From JBFHFS01 sp041583495 (GTDB taxonomy: Bacteria; Bacteroidota; Bacteroidia; Bacteroidales; Marinilabiliaceae), in NCBI GenBank assembly GCA_041583495.1, contig JBFHFS010000059.1, positions 1 through 30,295 on the forward strand: a stretch of DNA of 30,295 nt. Reading direction: 5' to 3'. The notes below the pieces were generated by a model that saw nothing but the letters and a program-made list of their open reading frames with translations, was not told the DNA's origin and did not search any database. The translations under genes were made by a program, and so were the position numbers. This document shows positions 1-6,648 of the stretch, in pieces; positions within the stretch are counted from its first letter, which is position 1, and every line of letters starts with the position of its first letter.

Positions 1-592
1 AAGGTATGCTTACTACCACGTAGTGGTAGCAGATAGCAGGGCGCCACGAGATGGTAAATACATCGAGCGGATTGGTGCGTACAATCCGAACACAAATCCT
101 GCTACGATCGAAATTAACTTCGATAAAGCCTTAACATGGCTAAACAATGGCGCCCAACCTACTGACACTGCCCGTGCAATTTTGAGCTACACTGGTGTAC
201 TCATGAAAAAACACCTTCTCGAAGGTGTGAAAAAAGGTGCTTTTGACGAAGCCGAAGCAGAACGTCGCTTCCAAAAATGGATGGAAGAGAAGGCAAACAA
301 GATCCAGGCTAAAAAGGACCTCCTCTCCTCAAACAGCGCCCAAGTCATCAAGGCCCGTTTGGAAGAAGAGACCAAAATCAACAATCAAAGAGCTGAGCAG
401 TTAGCTAAAAAGAATGCTGCTTTAGCCAAGGAAGTTGAAGATGCCAAGAAAGCAGAAGAAGGAGCCACAGAAGAAGTAGTAGCCGAAGAAGCAGCAACCG
501 AAGAGGCCGCTGCAGAAGCTGCACCCGAAGAGGCCCCTAAAGCTGAAAAGCCTGCCGACACGAAAGAAACTCAGGAACCTCAGGCTGAATAA
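1..592 (+). CDS. rpsP: 30S ribosomal protein S16, 5'-truncated by the window edge
   Basis: Small-subunit ribosomal protein S16, which binds 16S rRNA and helps 30S assembly. The reading frame is open from base 2 and reads RYAYYHVVVADSRAPRDG, the classical S16 N-terminal core, so the first dozen or so codons lie outside the window and the GTG at 23 is an internal valine rather than the start. The S16 fold ends around residue 90 of the visible protein. The remaining ~100 residues are charged (Lys/Glu) and finish in an Ala/Glu-rich acidic tail, an extension that I recall being common in Bacteroidota S16 but absent from the ~82-residue E. coli protein. A strong intrinsic terminator follows within about 30 bases of the stop. 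Identity is certain; the role of the tail is unknown. Confidence 0.96.
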   Translation, partial: RYAYYHVVVADSRAPRDGKYIERIGAYNPNTNPATIEINFDKALTWLNNGAQPTDTARAILSYTGVLMKKHLLEGVKKGAFDEAEAERRFQKWMEEKANKIQAKKDLLSSNSAQVIKARLEEETKINNQRAEQLAKKNAALAKEVEDAKKAEEGATEEVVAEEAATEEAAAEAAPEEAPKAEKPADTKETQEPQAE

Positions 593-622
593 GCTGAAGC
601 AACCGGTTTCAACATATTTAAG

Positions 623-648
623 CCCGTCTTTTTAAGACGGGTTTTTTT
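623..648 (+). terminator. Rho-independent terminator of rpsP
   Basis: Perfect 8-bp stem CCCGTCTT (623-630) / AAGACGGG (634-641) with a TTT loop, followed directly by seven T. It sits 30 bases after the rpsP stop codon and separates that transcript from the CoA-transferase gene. Confidence 0.93.
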
Positions 649-721
649 GTTTCCCCCCGTCCACATTTTTTTTGAGAAAGGACAAAAAGCTATAAATCAT
701 GGCAGAATGAAGTAAAAACCG

Positions 722-730
722 TACTTTTGC
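722..730 (+). promoter_or_regulatory. candidate Bacteroidota -7 element for the CoA-transferase gene
   Basis: TACTTTTGC at 722-730 matches the TAnnTTTG -7 consensus of the Bacteroidota primary sigma factor and lies about 55 bases before the ATG at 785, after the rpsP terminator. I do not see a convincing TTG/TTTG -33 element at the usual spacing, so this rests on one box plus position. Confidence 0.5.
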
Positions 731-784
731 ATTTATTTTCAAACAGAATCAATGGTTTTACCACTCCAATAAATTCGTTTCACT

Positions 785-2089
785 ATGCATTATCAATTTG
801 TATCTGCCGAAGAGGCAGTCAAAGTTATTAAATCGGGTGACAGAATACACCTGAGCAGCGTGGCCGTAACACCACATGCACTTATTAAGGCCATGGTTGC
901 CCGTGGCAAAAATCGGGAATTCGAGAATGTAAAGGTTCAGCACATTCACACCGAAGGACCAGCCCCTTATGCGGACGCAGAGTTGGAAGGCATTTTCCAG
1001 CTGGAATCTTTTTTTGTGGGCGCCAACGTTCGCAAGGTAACTCAATCAGGTTACGCCGATTACATCCCTGTATTTTTAAGTGAAACCCAAAAACTCATTC
1101 GCGAAGGATACCTTAAGGTAAACGTGGCCATGGTTCAGGTTTCTACCCCCGACCGTCACGGCTATGTTTCACTGGGAACTTCAGTGGATGCCACTCTGGC
1201 AGCCATCGAAAATGCCGACACGGTAATCGCGCAGGTCAACCAATACGTGCCTCGTACCTGGGGGGATGCCCAGATACACATTAGCGAACTCGACTATCTG
1301 GTTGAACACAACGAGCCCCTGTACCTTCATCACAACGCCCCCATTTCCGAGCTTGAGCAAAAGATCGGTCGCAATGTGGCCGAGTTGGTTGAAGATGGTG
1401 CCTGTCTACAGATGGGTATTGGTGGAATCCCCAACGCGGTACTTGCCGAGCTGGGCAACCATAAAGATCTGGGTGTACACACCGAAATGTTCTCCGACGG
1501 AATTCTTCCTTTGGTAGAAAAAGGAGTCGTAAACGGAAAAAGAAAACAGATCGACAAAGGTAAGATGGTGGCCTCATTCCTGATGGGTTCACAAAACCTC
1601 TACGATTTTGTGGACGACAACCCTATGGTCGCCATGATGGACGTGGCCCACACCAATGGCATTGCCACCATCCGAAAAAATCATAAGGTTACGGCCATCA
1701 ACTCGGCCCTTTCGGTTGACCTAACCGGACAGGTTTGCGCTGATTCCATCGGCACCACCCATTACTCTGGTGTTGGCGGACAGATCGACTTCATCCGCGG
1801 GGCCGGTCACTCAAAGGGGGGCAAACCCATCATTGCGATGCCCTCAACCACAGGCAAAGGATTATCGAAGATTACCCCTACCCTGATGGAAGGTGCCGGC
1901 GTGGTGACCACCCGCGCCAACATGCATTGGCTGGTGACTGAATATGGAGCGGTTAACCTCTATGGGAAAACGCTTCAGGACCGGGCCCGCCTCATCACCT
2001 CGGTAGCACATCCCGACCATAGGGAGATGCTGGACAAAGCTTCTTTCGATCGATTTGGATCACACTATCACTTTGTTTCCAAGAAGTAA
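785..2089 (+). CDS. acetyl-CoA hydrolase/transferase family protein (4-hydroxybutyrate/butyrate CoA-transferase type)
   Basis: Class I CoA-transferase moving CoA between acetyl-CoA and an organic acid in the cytoplasm. At 434 residues it matches the size of 4-hydroxybutyrate and butyrate/acetate CoA-transferases. Visible marks are the N-terminal AEEAVKVIKSGDRI segment, the glycine loop GIGGIPNAVL at 211-220, and HTEMFSDG with the expected catalytic Glu near residue 234, followed by the C-terminal GGQIDFIRGA and GAVNLYGKT segments typical of the family. The gene stands alone between two terminators, so context does not reveal the acid. In fermenting Bacteroidota such enzymes link acetate, propionate or succinate pools; the family also includes acetyl-CoA hydrolases. 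Family is sure, substrate is not. Confidence 0.9.
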   Translation: MHYQFVSAEEAVKVIKSGDRIHLSSVAVTPHALIKAMVARGKNREFENVKVQHIHTEGPAPYADAELEGIFQLESFFVGANVRKVTQSGYADYIPVFLSETQKLIREGYLKVNVAMVQVSTPDRHGYVSLGTSVDATLAAIENADTVIAQVNQYVPRTWGDAQIHISELDYLVEHNEPLYLHHNAPISELEQKIGRNVAELVEDGACLQMGIGGIPNAVLAELGNHKDLGVHTEMFSDGILPLVEKGVVNGKRKQIDKGKMVASFLMGSQNLYDFVDDNPMVAMMDVAHTNGIATIRKNHKVTAINSALSVDLTGQVCADSIGTTHYSGVGGQIDFIRGAGHSKGGKPIIAMPSTTGKGLSKITPTLMEGAGVVTTRANMHWLVTEYGAVNLYGKTLQDRARLITSVAHPDHREMLDKASFDRFGSHYHFVSKK

Positions 2090-2114
2090 AAGGCTTCCAA
2101 TATTCTATTCAACG

Positions 2115-2161
2115 TCCCCATGTGAATGCTTAATAAAGTCATTCGCATGGGGATTTTTTTT
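2115..2161 (+). terminator. Rho-independent terminator of the CoA-transferase gene
   Basis: A 14-bp stem with one T/C mismatch position, TCCCCATGTGAATG (2115-2128) and CATTCGCATGGGGA (2140-2153), closes an 11-base loop and is followed by eight T (2154-2161). The T tract overlaps the stop codon of the convergent DUF4097 gene, so the two genes share this short junction. Confidence 0.88.
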
Positions 2162-3179
2162 ACTGATAGGACTGATCTCCTGAAGCACTGACACCTGTCA
2201 CCACAATGGGGCCATTTTCCACCACCAATTGCCTTTCGGCAGATTGACCTGCGGCCTTAAGAGAGCCCGAACCACTTGAAAGACGATAACTGAGGGCCCC
2301 TTCAGGATTCGAAAAAAACATGGTGATATCCCCCGAGGCAGAACGAAATTGACTGCTGTCGGTAAGCATCAGCTCATCACCTCTCTGGTTGCCACTAACC
2401 GTTTCTAAATTAAATGATCCGACACACTCCTCCAGAAGAATATCCCCGGAAAGGGTATAGGCTTTTATATGAGTCTTTGTCCCGGATATCTTTATATTGC
2501 CCGAAGTGGAAGTTACCGAGGTGGAGTTCAGGACATTACTCAAGATACAATCGCCAGAGGTGGTCTGCACCTTGACGGCCCCCTCGACCATCTCCACTCG
2601 TACATTTCCCGAGGTTGAGCCCCCCTTGAGAGCTCCCGTCACATTAGAAATCTGAAGGTTTCCGCTTACCGATTGAGCCTCCAGATCACCCTCAATCATT
2701 CTGGCGGTCACATTACCAGAGACACTGGCGGCCTCCAGGTTACAGGGAATTCCCTGGGCCTCTACATTTCCCGACACCGTTTTGAGCCAAACCTGCTCCC
2801 GGCCCACTCCCGTTGCCTTTATGTTACCCGATACACTTTCGGCTTTAAGAACGACTCCTACCGGGACCTCTAAATCCAGGAAGCCCTTCACATTTCCACG
2901 AAAGTTACGTGGATACTCAACCCACACCTCCAGTACGGACCCATTCTGCTGAGCCTTAATCCTGATTTCATCCACGCGACGAACGCCCCGGATCTCACCA
3001 TCCACCTCCACAGTTTGGGAACTTCCGGCATACACCGTCACATTACAAAACACCGATTTCACACGAATGCTTTCCACCCCCGAAAAGGAGCTGCCAATAC
3101 TGGCCAAAACCTCCTGTGCATCCCCAATCGAACAACCACACAAGAGCCATACTGAGATAAAAAAGAAAATGCGTTTCAT
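2160..3179 (-). CDS. DUF4097-type beta-solenoid lipoprotein
   Basis: Predicted exported lipoprotein of the DUF4097 (adhesin-like beta-strand repeat) family; molecular function unknown. The N-terminus is a short signal sequence (MKRIFFFISVWLLCGC) with a plausible lipobox ending at Cys16, slightly unusual because the -2 residue is Cys. From about residue 117 a Ser-Gly-Asn/Asp motif recurs at residues 117, 136, 154, 172, 190, 208, 226, 244 and 262, almost exactly every 18 residues, then at 282 and 302. Such spacing is what one expects from turns of a right-handed beta-solenoid. It converges on the CoA-transferase gene and is followed upstream by a repeat-rich gap, so it is probably transcribed alone. 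Related proteins are often linked to envelope or anti-sigma contexts, which are not seen here. Confidence 0.82.
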   Translation of the reverse strand: MKRIFFFISVWLLCGCSIGDAQEVLASIGSSFSGVESIRVKSVFCNVTVYAGSSQTVEVDGEIRGVRRVDEIRIKAQQNGSVLEVWVEYPRNFRGNVKGFLDLEVPVGVVLKAESVSGNIKATGVGREQVWLKTVSGNVEAQGIPCNLEAASVSGNVTARMIEGDLEAQSVSGNLQISNVTGALKGGSTSGNVRVEMVEGAVKVQTTSGDCILSNVLNSTSVTSTSGNIKISGTKTHIKAYTLSGDILLEECVGSFNLETVSGNQRGDELMLTDSSQFRSASGDITMFFSNPEGALSYRLSSGSGSLKAAGQSAERQLVVENGPIVVTGVSASGDQSYQ

Positions 3180-3202
3180 GAAACTTCTATTTTTTATGGT
3201 TC

Positions 3203-3360
3203 GTTGTAAGACGTCTGAAACAGAGAGGAAGTTACAACACCACAGATTACACAGATTTGTTGTAAGACATCTGAAATGGACAGGAGGTTACAACACCACA
3301 GATTACACAGATATTCACAGATTTGTTGTAAAGGGGCTGAAACAGAAAGGAAGTTACAAC
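3203..3360. repeat. three-copy tandem repeat with inverted ends (36-bp modules)
   Basis: Three 36-bp modules at 3203-3238, 3259-3294 and 3325-3360 each begin GTTGTAA and end TTACAAC, so each module's ends are 7-bp inverted repeats. Module interiors differ at about five or six positions. They are separated by 20 and 30 bases of near-identical text (ACCACAGATTACACAGAT...), the longer one carrying an extra 10 bases (ATTCACAGAT-like duplication). The CACAGATTACACAGATT word is, from memory, a widespread intergenic repeat in Bacteroidota and metagenomes. No coding frame here is convincing. The rest of this 349-base gap (3180-3202, 3361-3528) holds nothing I can recognise. Confidence 0.8.
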
Positions 3361-3528
3361 CTATTCTGCTAATTTTCAATACCTACGGGAAAGAACTGTC
3401 AACCACAACAGAACAGAGATTCAGAAATCACAGGTTCCCCACCTTGAGCCGACTGGGAAATGGTGGGATTCCCTCCAAGAGCCATTAAACCTCTCCAAAA
3501 GCACCCATTGGGAAGAGACGATGGAGCA

Positions 3529-4890
3529 CTATTTTTCCAGCAATGTTTGAGAAAGCTTTTTCAGATCCAGACCCGCTAAATTACCGGAAGACATCAACAA
3601 CAAGGTGCTCTCCTTAATATTCAAATCACTCAGTGTTTTCCTGAGCGCCTCCTGGTTGGTTATCACCTTAAGGCAAGGATGATCGAATGCCTCCTGCACC
3701 TCTTCGGGAGGGAAGAGTGGCAGCTTTTTGTGGGCCACCACCTCCGGGTTATAAAACACATAGGCTTCATCGGCCTCCTGCAGGGCATGCCTGTAGTGGG
3801 GCAGGAAGGCACGGTTTAAGCTACTGAAGGTATGCAGCTCAACACAGGCAATTAATTTACGCCCGGGAAACTGTTCATTGACGGCACTCACAGTGGCTTT
3901 AACTTTCGAGGGGGCGTGCGCAAAATCATAGAATACTGCACTGGTATCCGAAGTCCCTAATAACTGCAAACGCCTGGCGGCCCCCTGGAAGGTGGTCATA
4001 GCCTGCAAAACATCAGCTCTGGAAATCCCCAGCTCCAAACAGACCTGGAGAGCGCCGGATAAATTCTGCATGTTGTGCGCCCCAAAAATTTGCATTTCAA
4101 ACGCCTCCTTTTCTGACTTAACGATAGAGGTTCTTCCCCGACTCATACTTTCAAGGGCTGCATAAGGAATTTGCCGGAGCCCGGAGGGGCTCTTTTCAAC
4201 CAGGCCGGAAAGCGTTTTATCCCCTTGATAGTAGATGAGCACACCCTCCTTATTGATGGTTTCCATAAATAGTTCAAACTGCTTATTGTAGATCTCCTGG
4301 GTGGGAAAGACGTTGATATGGTCCCAGGCAATTCCGGTAATTAAGGCCACATCCGGCTTATACCATAAAAACTTGGGTCTGCGGTCGATGGGTGAAGAAA
4401 GATACTCATCCCCCTCGAAAACAGCCACTTCTGAATCGTTGGAAAGACCCACCATGGTATCAAAACCCGTAATCTGGGCCCCTACCATGTAGTCGAACTT
4501 TTTATTCAGGCACTTTAACACATGCAGTACCATGGAGGTAACCGTGGTTTTCCCATGACTGCCAGCGATTACCACGCGCTTTTTGTGCCTGGTTTGCTCG
4601 TAAAGATATTCGGGATAGGAGTAGACCTTAAGCCCCAGCTCCTGAGCCCTCAGTAATTCGGGGTTATCAGGAAGGGCATGCATCCCCAGAATGACGGCAT
4701 CCAATTCGGAAGAGATCTTTTGTGGCTCCCAGCCATCTTTTTCAGGTAACAAACCCACCTTCTCCAGTCGGGACCGACTGGGTTCAAGAACTGCATCGTC
4801 CGAGCCGGTAACCTGATATCCTTTTTGGTGAAGTGCGATGGCCAGGTTGTGCATAGCACTGCCACCAATAGCAATAAAATGAACTCTCAT
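3529..4890 (-). CDS. mpl: Mur ligase family protein, Mpl-like (UDP-MurNAc:tripeptide ligase)
   Basis: Cytoplasmic ATP-dependent ligase most like Mpl, which joins recycled L-Ala-gamma-D-Glu-meso-DAP to UDP-N-acetylmuramate. The N-terminal nucleotide/UDP-binding segment MRVHFIAIGGSAMHNLA is typical of MurC/Mpl; the P-loop AGSHGKTT is at residues 109-116; FEGDEY followed by RPKFLWYKPDVALI and WDHINVFP correspond to the central ligase domain of Mpl rather than MurC. With the start at 4890 it has 453 residues, close to E. coli Mpl (457). An in-frame extension to 4971 would add 27 residues before the conserved start and is unlikely. A-rich leader, no clear Shine-Dalgarno. It is preceded by a palindrome-rich gap. 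Confidence 0.87.
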   Translation of the reverse strand: MRVHFIAIGGSAMHNLAIALHQKGYQVTGSDDAVLEPSRSRLEKVGLLPEKDGWEPQKISSELDAVILGMHALPDNPELLRAQELGLKVYSYPEYLYEQTRHKKRVVIAGSHGKTTVTSMVLHVLKCLNKKFDYMVGAQITGFDTMVGLSNDSEVAVFEGDEYLSSPIDRRPKFLWYKPDVALITGIAWDHINVFPTQEIYNKQFELFMETINKEGVLIYYQGDKTLSGLVEKSPSGLRQIPYAALESMSRGRTSIVKSEKEAFEMQIFGAHNMQNLSGALQVCLELGISRADVLQAMTTFQGAARRLQLLGTSDTSAVFYDFAHAPSKVKATVSAVNEQFPGRKLIACVELHTFSSLNRAFLPHYRHALQEADEAYVFYNPEVVAHKKLPLFPPEEVQEAFDHPCLKVITNQEALRKTLSDLNIKESTLLLMSSGNLAGLDLKKLSQTLLEK

Positions 4891-4952
4891 ATCCGTAAAT
4901 ACTTTTTTTTTATTGATTACCCCGATTAAAATGCCTGTTTCCTTTTTTAAAT

Positions 4953-4988
4953 CTCCAATTGGAGTTCGCAAATCTCAAGTTGCAACTC
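4953..4988. repeat. overlapping palindromes upstream of the Mur ligase gene
   Basis: A perfect 12-bp palindrome CTCCAATTGGAG (4953-4964) overlaps a second hairpin formed by GAGTTCGCAA (4962-4971) and TTGCAACTC (4980-4988), with one bulged base. They can form only alternately. They lie about 60-100 bases upstream of the Mur ligase ATG and share the TTGCAA core with the cluster that follows. Confidence 0.6.
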
Positions 4989-5129
4989 TTTTCATTTTAT
5001 TGATCATCCCTATTAACAACCAAAAGCGGTTCCCCTTTGCCTGCCGGCCCGTCCCCTTGCGAAGCCACGTGATACGTAACCGCGTATTGAAGAAGCCCTT
5101 TTTATGGACTTACCGCACTTAAAAATATT

Positions 5130-5236
5130 CGTTACAAACGCACCTCGTTGCAAACGAGGGGGAGTTCAAATGGTCAATCATTTTTTCTACCCCTCGTTTG
5201 CTACGAGGGGTAAACAGCCGATCGTTTGTAACGATC
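5130..5236. repeat. REP/BIME-like nested inverted repeat cluster
   Basis: Four hairpins in mirror order. H1 CGTTACAAACG (5130-5140) is the reverse complement of the core of H4 GATCGTTTGTAACGATC (5220-5236). H2, stem CCTCGTT (5143-5149) and AACGAGG (5153-5159), is with one mismatch the reverse complement of H3, stem CCCCTCGT (5190-5197) and ACGAGGGG (5203-5210). The whole block is therefore a large inverted repeat built from small palindromes, the layout of bacterial interspersed mosaic elements. A decayed copy of H3 (CTACCCCTCGTTTT) recurs at about 5271-5283. The 483-base gap 4891-5373 contains no convincing gene. Confidence 0.75.
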
Positions 5237-5349
5237 AGGTATCACCATCCAAGGGGAAAGAGGCTTTCTCTACCCCTCGTTTTCAGGGGAAAACTAAAAT
5301 TGCAAATCATTTCTTTTTATTTATTCTTCACACACCAAGAACTCAGACC

Positions 5350-5368
5350 CCCTCATTTCAAATGAGGG
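5350..5368. repeat. hairpin just downstream of the U32 gene
   Basis: CCCTCATT (5350-5357) pairs perfectly with AATGAGGG (5361-5368) around a TCA loop. It sits 5 bases beyond the stop codon of the U32 gene on the minus strand. No T tract follows on the minus strand, so it may stabilise a 3' end rather than act as a classical terminator. Confidence 0.6.
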
Positions 5369-5373
5369 TTCGG

Positions 5374-6630
5374 TCAAAGTTTTTTAGATGTTTTTTTCAA
5401 CTTATAGAGTTTGTCGGAGCGTCTTATTTTTACCCCCACCGGCATGGAGAAGCAATCGCCCTTTTGCACCCTGTCAACCGGCTTCAGATCCAGCCGCAAT
5501 TCTGGAACCGTCATTTCGACCACTCCGGTGGTGGGCCCTGTAATTAAAACCTCATCGCCCACCTTGAGATCCCCGGTTTCGAGGAGGAACTCGGCGACCC
5601 CTATTTTGGGGAAATAATTGGTGCCTTTACCGACATATACTTTTCGTTTGGTAGCCTCAGAGCCATAGTTGGCACTCCATTCACCCAGTTTTTGTCCCAG
5701 GTAATAGCCATCCCAAAAGCCCCGGTTAAATACCGACCCCAGCCGTTGATCCCATCTCCTGATGGCCTCCTCATCATAGGTTCCCTCAAGCACAGCCTGA
5801 ATGGCCTCGTTATAACAGGACACCACTGTTTTTACATACTCCGGCCCCCGGGCACGCCCCTCAATTTTAAAAACCTGCACCCCGGCATCCATCATCTTAT
5901 TAAGGAAATGAATGGTTTTCAAATCCTTAGGAGACATGATGTACTCGTTGTCCACTTCCAGCTCCTTACCGGTCTCCTTATCCTGTACGAGGTATCCCCG
6001 CCGGCAGGGTTGAAAACAGGCACCCCTGTTGGCCGAAGAGTTCATTTGGTGAAGACTCAGATAACACTTGCCCGAGACCGCCATACACAAGGCACCATGC
6101 GAAAACATTTCGATGCGTATGAGCTTTCCCGAGGGACCCTTGATCTGCTCACGTTGAATGGCCTCGTAGATTTGCTTTACCTGATCGAGGTTTAACTCAC
6201 GGGCCAGCACCACCACATCGGCAAAGTGACTGTAAAACTTCAGTGCTTCAATATTTGAAATATTCACCTGAGTGGAGATGTGTACCTCTACCCCAATACT
6301 GTTGGCATAGTTGATGGCCGACTGATCGGAAGCAATCACTGCCGTAATGCCACTCTCCCTGGCCGTATCTATCAACTCATGCATGGTATCCAGCTCGTTG
6401 TCGTAAAGCACAGTATTAACGGTAAGATAGGTCTTAAGCCCGTGCTCCTGTGCAATGCCAACAATCTTGCGCAAATCGTCCCGGTTAAAGTTGTTAGAAG
6501 AGTGTGCGCGCATATTTAATTTCTCGGCGCCAAAATAAACCGAATCAGCCCCTCCCTGGATAGCTCCCATCAGCGACTCATAAGACCCAACCGGCGCCAT
6601 CACTTCAAAATCTCTTCTTGTCTTAGTCAT
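5374..6630 (-). CDS. peptidase U32 family protein (TrhP/RlhA-like RNA hydroxylation enzyme)
   Basis: Member of the U32 family. Characterised bacterial members TrhP and RlhA are iron-sulfur enzymes needed for prephenate-dependent hydroxylation of tRNA uridine-34 or of 23S rRNA cytidine, rather than true proteases. The signature EMFSHGALC is at residues 174-182, and four cysteines at about 182, 189, 205 and 209 (ALC, GKCY, GACFQPC) match the cluster-binding set. The N-terminal half (APVGSYESLMGAIQGGADSVYFG) fits the family's barrel domain, and the C-terminal ~80 residues form the usual small beta domain. Length 418 residues. It starts 18 bases after the stop of the LTA-synthase-like gene and is probably co-transcribed with it. 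Which RNA it modifies cannot be told from sequence. Confidence 0.9.
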   Translation of the reverse strand: MTKTRRDFEVMAPVGSYESLMGAIQGGADSVYFGAEKLNMRAHSSNNFNRDDLRKIVGIAQEHGLKTYLTVNTVLYDNELDTMHELIDTARESGITAVIASDQSAINYANSIGVEVHISTQVNISNIEALKFYSHFADVVVLARELNLDQVKQIYEAIQREQIKGPSGKLIRIEMFSHGALCMAVSGKCYLSLHQMNSSANRGACFQPCRRGYLVQDKETGKELEVDNEYIMSPKDLKTIHFLNKMMDAGVQVFKIEGRARGPEYVKTVVSCYNEAIQAVLEGTYDEEAIRRWDQRLGSVFNRGFWDGYYLGQKLGEWSANYGSEATKRKVYVGKGTNYFPKIGVAEFLLETGDLKVGDEVLITGPTTGVVEMTVPELRLDLKPVDRVQKGDCFSMPVGVKIRRSDKLYKLKKTSKKL

Positions 6631-6648
6631 AACCCTTAAATATCGTGT

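Noticed and set aside
3203..3360. CRISPR array (36-bp repeats with 20-30-bp spacers, palindromic ends)
   Set aside because: The repeats differ at five or six positions among three copies, whereas the 'spacers' are almost identical to each other, the reverse of a CRISPR array. No cas gene is nearby.
3194..3379. 61-codon reverse frame rich in Cys, with repeated ICNLWCCN-like words
   Set aside because: The peptide repetition is only the translated tandem DNA repeat; no ribosome-binding context or family match.
5104..5547. 147-codon forward open frame across the palindrome cluster
   Set aside because: It runs through hairpin repeats and into the antisense of the U32 gene, and its translation has no protein-like pattern.
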